Below are positions 19,635-24,088 of a DNA stretch of 24,088 nucleotides, piece by piece (positions within the stretch are counted from its first letter, which is position 1; each line of letters opens with the position of its first letter). The position numbers and the translations under genes are program-made. The DNA comes from a virus, in IMG/VR virus record IMGVR_UViG_3300017724_001187, positions 1 through 24,088 of that record, one strand, 5' to 3'. The notes beneath the pieces are model-generated. The model made no database searches. It saw nothing but the letters and a program-made list of their open reading frames with translations, and had not been told where the DNA came from.

Positions 19635-20065
19635 GTAGATTTCTTTCCTTTATTTTCACATACGCGAGTCCTCAAGTCTGTACTTGAGAACCGATGATTT
19701 CTGCTGTTAAAGTATAAACCAATGCCGAGTTGTCGACATATATCTTTACCAGTAAAATCTTTTTCTTTATATTCGTCACCAAGGATGCGAACATCAATTG
19801 GATACATTTGCAATATATCTAGTAAGTCCTGTTCAGACGCATATACAATAATCTCATCAACATATCTAACAGCTGCAAGTTGTGTATATCTTTCAACAAC
19901 AGTTTGAATTGGTGCATTCTTTTCTTTTCTATCTGCAGAAGGATCAATCTGTAAACAACAGATTAGATAATCACATTGAGATTTAGCCTCACGGAGCATA
20001 GCAACATGCCCTGCGTGAAGTAAATCAAATGTAGATGCTGTGATACCAGTTTTCTTACCAGCCAT
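19631..20065 (-). CDS. Glycerol-3-phosphate cytidylyltransferase-like (TagD-type) nucleotidyltransferase
   Basis: A 144-residue protein, the length of a single cytidylyltransferase domain. GITASTFDLLHAGHVAML (residues 7-24) has the HxGH nucleotide-binding motif, and HRFSSTDLR (about 126-134) is the ISSTxxR equivalent that contacts triphosphate. VERYTQLAAVRYVDEIIV is the conserved middle block. TagD, RfaE C-terminal and ethanolamine-phosphate enzymes share this fold, so the substrate remains open. It sits just after the nucleotide-sugar genes, suggesting a shared role in activated sugar or alcohol building blocks. Confidence 0.88.
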   Translation of the reverse strand: MAGKKTGITASTFDLLHAGHVAMLREAKSQCDYLICCLQIDPSADRKEKNAPIQTVVERYTQLAAVRYVDEIIVYASEQDLLDILQMYPIDVRILGDEYKEKDFTGKDICRQLGIGLYFNSRNHRFSSTDLRTRVCENKGKKST

Positions 20066-20204
20066 CTGGGAATGCCCACAAATAATATTGATGCATTAGA
20101 TTTTCTCCACCAACAGTAATCCGTTGGTGCAGTTCTTTCATAGAGATGCCGTGATATTCACAAGCACCTTCCATGAGACGATCTGCTGCCGACTTAGTTG
20201 ACAT
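20055..20204 (-). CDS. 49-residue protein between the epimerase and cytidylyltransferase genes
   Basis: The ATG at 20204 with TAAGGAGTATTATA upstream reads MSTKSAADRLMEGACEYHGI, then SMKELHQRITVGGENLMHQY and ends LWAFPDGW before TAA at 20055-20057. It overlaps the epimerase stop by 11 bases and the next gene by 11 bases, and fills what would otherwise be the only sizeable gap in the operon. Helical with a Trp-rich tail; no family is recognised. Confidence 0.72.
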   Translation of the reverse strand: MSTKSAADRLMEGACEYHGISMKELHQRITVGGENLMHQYYLWAFPDGW

Positions 20205-21153
20205 TATAATACTCCTTATACCAACTTACAAAGTTTTCTACACCAACATCAATAGGTGTAGTTGGTTTATAACCAAGTGCTTGCAGTTTAGTAGTATCAG
20301 ACCAAGTGGCATGTGTATCTGCAGGGTGCATAGGCACTAGATCACGGATAGCTTCACGACCAAGATTGGTTTCGATATGATCTACAAAATCAACAAGCTT
20401 GACTTGTTCACCATAACCAATATTAAAGATAGTATCATATTTGTCACCATTACGTTTTTGAGTATCTTCAAGAACAATCTTAATGCCTTGTACAATATCA
20501 TCAACATATGTAAAGTCACGGATCATATCACCATAGTTAAATAGTTGAATAGGCTCACCAGCCACAATATTTTTAGTAAAGTCAAATAGTGCCATATCAG
20601 GGCGACCCCATGGACCATAAACAGTAAAGAAGCGAAGACCAACTGTCTTGGTAATTGAACTAGACATAAACTGTGACTCGTTAGTAAACTTAGTAAAGCC
20701 ATATGGGTTTAATTGATAACCACATTTCTCGTCTTCTTTCCATGGTAGTTCATTACCAGCCATAGTGCATGATGTAGAAGCATAAACAACTTGATCAACA
20801 CCAGCGGCGTTACAAGCTTCGATTAGATTTTGAGTACCAGTCACATTATTATCAATGTATGTTTGTGGTTCTTCTAACGAGTGTCGTACACCGGCATATG
20901 CTGCAAGATGCATTACAATATCTGGTTTATGTCGTTTCATAAATTCAGTAAGACCAGTTAAGTCTTTTAGATCAACATACGATACTTCAATACTACGTTC
21001 ACGCAAATTGTTTGCTCGAGCATTTTTTAGACTAACATCATAGTAGTGGTTAAAGTTATCAAAGCCAGACACCGTGTGTCCGTCATCTTGTAGAGATTGT
21101 GCTAGGTGATAACCAATAAACCCAGCGCAACCAGTAATCATTACATGTGCCAT
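20194..21153 (-). CDS. NAD-dependent nucleotide-sugar epimerase (UDP-glucuronate 4-epimerase-like)
   Basis: A 319-residue extended SDR. TGCAGFIGYHLAQSL (residues 7-21) is the GxxGFIG NAD motif, and FDNFNHYYDVSLKNAR is the characteristic block of UDP-glucuronate 4-epimerases. HLAAYAGVRHSLEEP follows, then the catalytic Ser/Thr cluster YASTSC (124-129) and Tyr151-x-x-x-Lys155 (YGFTK), FFTVYGPWGRPDMALF, and RDFTYVDDIV. Most likely it interconverts UDP-glucuronate and UDP-galacturonate. The usual SSS(V)YG motif is STSCTMAG, a mild deviation. It has its own early promoter (21175-21203) overlapping the end of the UDP-sugar dehydrogenase gene, whose product would be its substrate. Confidence 0.92.
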   Translation of the reverse strand: MAHVMITGCAGFIGYHLAQSLQDDGHTVSGFDNFNHYYDVSLKNARANNLRERSIEVSYVDLKDLTGLTEFMKRHKPDIVMHLAAYAGVRHSLEEPQTYIDNNVTGTQNLIEACNAAGVDQVVYASTSCTMAGNELPWKEDEKCGYQLNPYGFTKFTNESQFMSSSITKTVGLRFFTVYGPWGRPDMALFDFTKNIVAGEPIQLFNYGDMIRDFTYVDDIVQGIKIVLEDTQKRNGDKYDTIFNIGYGEQVKLVDFVDHIETNLGREAIRDLVPMHPADTHATWSDTTKLQALGYKPTTPIDVGVENFVSWYKEYYNVN

Positions 21154-21174
21154 TTAATTCTCCTTATATATTGT

Positions 21175-21203
21175 ATTATAACACACCAATTAAGATATGT
21201 AAA
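21175..21203 (-). promoter_or_regulatory. Sigma70-like early promoter for the epimerase
   Basis: Minus strand: -35 TTTACA (21198-21203), 17-bp spacer ending TGTGT, -10 TATAAT (21175-21180). The -35 box lies inside the last codons of the upstream dehydrogenase gene. The leader to the ATG at 21153 carries AAGGAG. Confidence 0.85.
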
Positions 21204-22014
21204 CAACATTCTGCTCTTTTTCTCTGGCGTCTAATTCATATTGAGAACGCACACTATTGTTCTCTGCAATAACTAACTTTAGAATAGAGAGGTGATCTGC
21301 TCCAGCAAATGAAGATAAAGCATTTGTGTCTTTGGGGAAACAAGCACCACCAAAACCACTGCGACCATCAGGACCAGGAACCTGAGTATGACTGTGACTA
21401 ATCCTGGGATCAGTGCCAACAGCAGTAATAATATTATCGTAATCGGCTCCATGACTATCAATTAACTCCTTATATTGATTGAACCACATAACTTTAGTGG
21501 CAAGAAAACTATTAATGCCATACTTTACAAAAGCGGCATCTTGTGCAGCCATCTTATATACAGGGGCTGGCTTACAACGACTGAACTTATTATATAAATT
21601 CTCAAGGGTGTCTACAGACTTACCTTCACCACCAAATATATGCATAGGTGGGTTTACAAAATCTTCAAGAGCATTACGCTCAGTTAGAAATTCTGGATTG
21701 TAAATCACTCGGCTATTCTTAGTGCTTAGTTCTTTTACAATACTAGGGATAACTGTTGACTTAATTACAATCAGACCAGTAGTTTTCTCAATAAGTTTGT
21801 TTGTGACATCAACAACAATGGAGGCATCTATCTGACCATCATCACCAAACGGTGTGGGAACACAGACAAATGACACATCGACATCAGTCATATCGTCAAC
21901 AGAATTATTATAGAGAAATGGATCAATCAACTGGATCTTATTCTTTTTAGTATTAAAGCCATATTCGCATGCCTTACCGACATAACCATGACCAACGATA
22001 GCAATCTTTTTCAT
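21190..22014 (-). CDS. Compact UDP-glucose/GDP-mannose dehydrogenase-like protein
   Basis: A 274-residue protein, against about 430 for the usual family. IAIVGHGYVGKACEYGF is the NAD-binding motif, and VSFVCVPTPFGDDGQIDAS, IVIKSTVIPS and VIYNPEFLTE are the N-terminal domain blocks. AAFVKYGINSFLATKVMWFN is the central helix with the catalytic Lys/Asn, and GFGGACFPKDTNAL carries Cys225, the catalytic thiol. The chain stops soon after, so the separate C-terminal nucleotide-sugar-binding domain is absent although all catalytic residues remain. It probably oxidises a UDP-sugar to a uronic acid, feeding the epimerase. AGAAAGG precedes the ATG. Confidence 0.88.
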   Translation of the reverse strand: MKKIAIVGHGYVGKACEYGFNTKKNKIQLIDPFLYNNSVDDMTDVDVSFVCVPTPFGDDGQIDASIVVDVTNKLIEKTTGLIVIKSTVIPSIVKELSTKNSRVIYNPEFLTERNALEDFVNPPMHIFGGEGKSVDTLENLYNKFSRCKPAPVYKMAAQDAAFVKYGINSFLATKVMWFNQYKELIDSHGADYDNIITAVGTDPRISHSHTQVPGPDGRSGFGGACFPKDTNALSSFAGADHLSILKLVIAENNSVRSQYELDAREKEQNVVYIS

Positions 22015-22060
22015 ATTTTACCTTTCTTTGTACGCACTGTATATAGCGCAATCAAAATTT

Positions 22061-22453
22061 CTACTGACCAAGAGTAAGTGCGCCTTCAGCTTCCCATTGA
22101 TGCTTTTCTTTCTCAATTCTTTTTCCTCCATAAAAGGCATTAACACAAACAATGCAACAATATATTTCACGACGGTCGAGTTCCGGAGGTCTAGGCCCAC
22201 TTTTTTTCATTCTCTCCCATGTCTCATCATCAACATTTTTAATTCTTTTAAATGCATGTTTGCGCTTTTTCATTTTTAAAGCATCTTCAATTGATACATG
22301 AAGTTCAGCTTTACGAACACCAATGGCTTCTTCCCTACCACCTCTTTTATAACTTTTGCAGTTACAACAGTCAGGTGTGTTAGCTGAATCCCATACGACA
22401 GTTTCTTCTTCATTATCGAATAGAGGTGCTGATTGTGATATTATTTTTGTCAT
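22061..22453 (-). CDS. Cys-rich, possibly zinc-binding protein of unknown function
   Basis: A 130-residue protein. Two Cys clusters, PDCCNCKSY (about residues 28-36) and IYCCIVCVNAF (about 97-107), could bind one zinc across a Lys/Glu-rich helical middle (ALKMKKRKHAFKRIKN, ETWERMKK). No named family is recognised. The ATG is 3 bases after the preceding stop, with only a weak AGAAAG, so coupled translation is likely. A shorter overlapping frame on the same strand lacks such support. A 46-base gap separates it from the dehydrogenase gene. Confidence 0.68.
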   Translation of the reverse strand: MTKIISQSAPLFDNEEETVVWDSANTPDCCNCKSYKRGGREEAIGVRKAELHVSIEDALKMKKRKHAFKRIKNVDDETWERMKKSGPRPPELDRREIYCCIVCVNAFYGGKRIEKEKHQWEAEGALTLGQ

Positions 22454-22456
22454 AAT

Positions 22457-22972
22457 TTAAACTTTCTGCGTACAGAACATAAGGTCGATACCCTCAGCTT
22501 CTGCTTCTGCTGTTAAGTGAGTTTCTACCTGATGATTACGAGGTAGATCAATAGATACAGTGCCATTAGTTACTGGGCAAAAGTATTCTGAGTGTACACG
22601 TGGTACTGAGATACCATAAACATCAACACGAGTTTCATATGTGAAATCTTCTTTTAGATGAGTAATGATCTTACGATTGGTTGCTTCGCCTTTAGGATCG
22701 ACACCATATGTACCGATACGTCCAGCCCAACCATTTGTTGATCCAGCTTTACCAATCTTGACCAAGCTGTCGTTAACATACATACCATATACAATATCAC
22801 CCATTGCTTTATAGTCACGTGTTTCCATACCATCAGCTTTAGTAAAAACCAATTTCTCAAATGTGCGAGAAGGTTTATCATTGCTGACGTTTGTGGTGTG
22901 CTCAGCAATTGTAAAGTAACCAAGGTAAGTACCAGCTTTTTTAATTGCAATTTCAATAGAAGGTTTTCTCAT
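22457..22972 (-). CDS. Unknown protein with a GIY-YIG-nuclease-like segment
   Basis: 171 residues from the ATG at 22972, chosen over an upstream ATG at 22999 because GGAGATTTATATT precedes it and the promoter at 22998-23026 overlaps the longer start. IVYGMYVNDSLVKIGKAG (residues 60-77) followed by WAGRIGTYG (Arg85) resembles GIY-YIG core spacing (GxYxxx...KIGxx...Rxxxy), and Glu residues near the C terminus (VETHLTAEAEAEG) could supply the metal ligand. The match is suggestive rather than firm. It is the first gene of an early unit, followed by the Cys-rich and nucleotide-sugar genes. Confidence 0.72.
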   Translation of the reverse strand: MRKPSIEIAIKKAGTYLGYFTIAEHTTNVSNDKPSRTFEKLVFTKADGMETRDYKAMGDIVYGMYVNDSLVKIGKAGSTNGWAGRIGTYGVDPKGEATNRKIITHLKEDFTYETRVDVYGISVPRVHSEYFCPVTNGTVSIDLPRNHQVETHLTAEAEAEGIDLMFCTQKV

Positions 22973-22997
22973 AATATAAATCTCCAAGTTTGTAAAC

Positions 22998-23026
22998 ATT
23001 ATAGCATAAAGAGAGGGCTTTGTAAA
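22998..23026 (-). promoter_or_regulatory. Early promoter whose -35 box lies in a terminator loop
   Basis: Minus strand: -35 TTTACA (23021-23026), 17-bp spacer, -10 TATAAT (22998-23003). The -35 hexamer is the loop of the hairpin at 23011-23033, and the downstream half of that stem is in the spacer. Confidence 0.8.
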
Positions 23027-23033
23027 CCCTCTC
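23011..23033 (-). terminator. Hairpin terminator overlapping a promoter
   Basis: On the minus strand GAGAGGG - TTTACAAAG - CCCTCTC is a perfect 7-bp stem with a 9-base loop, 7 bases after the stop of the 120-residue gene. It is followed only by TTTATG, so termination may be partial. Confidence 0.65.
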
Positions 23034-23040
23034 AGTTGAA

Positions 23041-23403
23041 TTATATAAATTCTGCTAGTTTCATTGAAAAAGGAACCTTAGTTTCTAACCAAGCAATTGC
23101 TTGTGTAGGAGTATCGAATTCCTTTTCATCAGATGTGAAGCCATCTTTAACTTCGATTAACCAATCTCCGTTAACACAACCATTAGGTTTAGCTTTAACA
23201 TTCTTAAAACCAAATTCTGCAACAGCATCTTCATATGATAGACCTGTTTGCTTCCACTTAGGATCTTCATAAGAAGCAACCCAACCAACACATGCTACTT
23301 GCTCTAAGTAACAAGGTGAAATTGAGTTAGTAGCTTTATAGAAGTTATCGAATTTAGTAGTTGAAAATTCCATGTTTGATGAAAATACGTTTGAGTTTGA
23401 CAT
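23041..23403 (-). CDS. Early protein of unknown function
   Basis: A 120-residue protein beginning MSNSNVFSSNMEFSTTKFDN. The middle has CYLEQVACVGWVASYEDPKW, the C-terminal half NGCVNGDWLIEVKDGFTSDE, and a final helix QAIAWLETKVPF. The alternation suggests a small alpha/beta domain of about 90 residues after a Ser/Asn-rich tail. It lies directly behind the strong early promoter module at 23436-23464, with AAGGAATTATATT before the ATG, and is closed by the hairpin at 23011-23033, so it is a one-gene unit. No family is recognised; early monocistronic expression suggests a host-directed role. Confidence 0.78.
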   Translation of the reverse strand: MSNSNVFSSNMEFSTTKFDNFYKATNSISPCYLEQVACVGWVASYEDPKWKQTGLSYEDAVAEFGFKNVKAKPNGCVNGDWLIEVKDGFTSDEKEFDTPTQAIAWLETKVPFSMKLAEFI

Positions 23404-23435
23404 AATATAATTCCTTAGTTATTGTTTCTATAACT

Positions 23436-23464
23436 CTTATACTACAAACAAACACAGATGTAAA
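23436..23464 (-). promoter_or_regulatory. Strong early promoter module (copy B) with phased A-tracts upstream
   Basis: Minus strand: AACACTTTACATCTGT with -35 TTTACA (23459-23464), 17-bp spacer, -10 TATAAG (23436-23441). Three A-tracts (T at 23468-23475, 23478-23484 and 23488-23494) begin exactly 10 bp apart. The leader and core match copy A at 15991-16019. Confidence 0.9.
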
Positions 23465-23510
23465 GTGTTTTTTTTACTTTTTTTAACTTTTTTTGTATTT
23501 AATGCGATAT

Positions 23511-23528
23511 TGTAACAAATATGTTACA
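23511..23528. repeat. 18-bp inverted-repeat element TGTAACAAATATGTTACA (copy 2)
   Basis: Identical over 18 bp to 6218-6235. It overlaps the stop of the 64-residue membrane protein gene and lies 46 bp upstream of the -35 box of promoter copy B. Confidence 0.65.
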
Positions 23529-23718
23529 CTATCATTAATACTAAGATTTGTAATATCACCAGTAAGCCTTGGAATATGCTTACACATATAACCAGAACCT
23601 TTACCGAATATTCTAATTTTTTATGACGAGTCATACCATTTAGATATGTTTGATACGCCCAAGTTATGGATATCGTACAAAGAGCCAATAAAATTGTGAG
23701 CCAAACTATTGTTTGCAT
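23524..23718 (-). CDS. Small two-helix membrane protein
   Basis: A 64-residue protein with two predicted transmembrane helices (about residues 3-24, IVWLTILLALCTISITWAY, and 41-63, VKVLVICVSIFQGLLVILQI) joined by a short basic linker (LNGMTRHKKLEY). The size and hairpin topology would fit a holin-like or superinfection-type inner-membrane protein, but nothing proves either. The ATG overlaps the 3' end of the 45-residue basic gene by 13 bases; AGG lies 8 bases upstream. The stop TAA is inside the TGTAAC element. Confidence 0.65.
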   Translation of the reverse strand: MQTIVWLTILLALCTISITWAYQTYLNGMTRHKKLEYSVKVLVICVSIFQGLLVILQILVLMIV

Positions 23719-23843
23719 GATCGAGACCTACGTGCCCTTCTCATTTTTGCATACAATCTTTCGGTCTTCTCTTCAAGAATAACCTTTAATTTTTTACGAC
23801 GGATACGTGCTTTTTGAGATTTAGCAATTCTTTGTGCTTTCAT
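23706..23843 (-). CDS. 45-residue Arg/Lys-rich protein
   Basis: The ATG at 23843 shares TAATG with the stop of the upstream gene and reads MKAQRIAKSQKARIRRKKLK, then VILEEKTERLYAKM and RRARRSRSCKQ before TAG at 23706-23708. Nearly half of the residues are basic, and a single long helix is likely. It may bind nucleic acid. Support comes from the coupling overlap and the lack of any other gene in this interval; no separate Shine-Dalgarno is needed with TAATG coupling. Confidence 0.6.
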   Translation of the reverse strand: MKAQRIAKSQKARIRRKKLKVILEEKTERLYAKMRRARRSRSCKQ

Positions 23844-24088
23844 TATAGTGTTCCATTTCTGTAAATATACTCAAGGGCCCTATCGGCTTCAGTCTCCAAT
23901 GGGCGGTTCTCATACCAGTTACCATTCTCTACATCAAACTGTTTACATAATTCAGCAATCTGTGTTGATGATATAGGATAGCCTCTGTATGTTGCGTTGC
24001 CTGCTATCTTAACCATAATAGCATACATCTTAGAATACCAACCAGTGTCTGATATGGTTAGATATTCACCAGCCAAATCTTTTGGCCA
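23843..24088 (-). CDS. Unknown protein, C-terminal part (runs off the right edge)
   Basis: The frame is open from the right edge (WPKD before LAGEYLTISDTGWY) to TAA at 23843-23845, at least 81 codons. The only candidate start in view is TTG at 24076 with no good ribosome-binding site, so I treat the gene as truncated by the window. Visible blocks are SKMYAIMVKIAGNATYRGYP, STQIAELCKQFDVENGNWY and a C-terminal helix ETEADRALEYIYRNGTL; the second looks like a helix-turn-helix-sized unit. No family is recognised. Confidence 0.7.
   Translation of the reverse strand, partial: WPKDLAGEYLTISDTGWYSKMYAIMVKIAGNATYRGYPISSTQIAELCKQFDVENGNWYENRPLETEADRALEYIYRNGTL

Noticed and set aside
22018-22279. Alternative frames over the Cys-rich gene, including a 60-codon minus-strand frame and an 83-codon plus-strand frame
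   Set aside because: They lack ribosome-binding sites and operon fit; the 130-residue frame has paired Cys clusters and tight spacing to its upstream neighbour.
1-24088. tRNA genes, CRISPR arrays, insertion sequences, integrase or attachment sites
   Set aside because: I looked for cloverleaf ends, regularly spaced repeats and transposase or integrase motifs; the only tRNA-like structure is the tmRNA.

Overview
The window reads as part of the genome of an AT-rich, T4-like marine myovirus. It carries a T4-order replication block (uvsX, a small gene, a gp41-type helicase) and exact T4-type late promoters (TATAAATA). It also has densely overlapping genes nearly all on the minus strand, many unassigned small proteins, thyX, a DUF3310 protein and a SleB-type lysin. 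There are no integrase, transposon, tRNA or CRISPR signals. The host is not certain. A circularly permuted (two-piece) tmRNA points to a host lineage that uses permuted tmRNA, such as Alphaproteobacteria (for example SAR11 or roseobacters) or marine picocyanobacteria. No photosynthesis gene is seen, which together with the AT-richness favours a heterotrophic host, but this is inference.

Layout from left to right. (1) Positions 1-4254: a minus-strand late operon behind a T4-type late promoter at 4247-4254. Five of its proteins (a HxGH nucleotidyltransferase, a KxDG ligase-like protein, a basic protein, a possible nuclease and a small conserved protein) begin with a T4-style capsid-targeting peptide ending in (L/I)xE, so they are probably packaged in the head and cut by the prohead protease. 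(2) Positions 4257-6191: a terminator and two early transcription units of small or unassigned genes, including a DUF932 protein. (3) Positions 6218-7097: the only plus-strand genes, a mini short-chain dehydrogenase and an AspH-like oxygenase. (4) Positions 7054-14120: a ten-gene late operon that is metabolic rather than structural: a fatty acid desaturase, an AspH-like oxygenase, a TauD-like oxygenase, a PLP aminotransferase, a TauD-methyltransferase fusion, an FMN reductase, a peroxiredoxin, two more HxD...H oxygenase-like proteins and one unknown. (5) Positions 14189-15007: a small outer-membrane beta-barrel gene and, just upstream of it in transcription order, a permuted tmRNA gene whose excised intervening segment holds a well-initiated 29-codon ORF. 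(6) Positions 15003-16290: DUF3310, a SleB hydrolase and small proteins. (7) Positions 16290-20204: thyX, helicase, a gp40-position protein, uvsX, a TagD-like cytidylyltransferase and a small protein. (8) Positions 20194-23033: a nucleotide-sugar epimerase, a compact UDP-sugar dehydrogenase, a Cys-rich protein and a GIY-YIG-like protein. (9) Positions 23041-24088: small early genes.

Regulation is unusually legible. Eight sigma70-like promoters share TTTACA-like -35 boxes with an exactly 17-bp spacer. Two of them (15991-16019 and 23436-23464) are near-duplicate modules with phased A-tracts and a conserved leader. An 18-bp TGTAAC-N6-GTTACA element, or a diverged version of it, lies upstream of four promoters. 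Both late promoters are fused to the T-run of the preceding terminator through an identical 17-bp junction.

The most unusual content is the late oxidative-tailoring operon, the permuted tmRNA with an ORF in its intervening segment, and the battery of proteins carrying capsid-targeting tags. All family calls come from motif recognition by eye; no database search or folding program was run.
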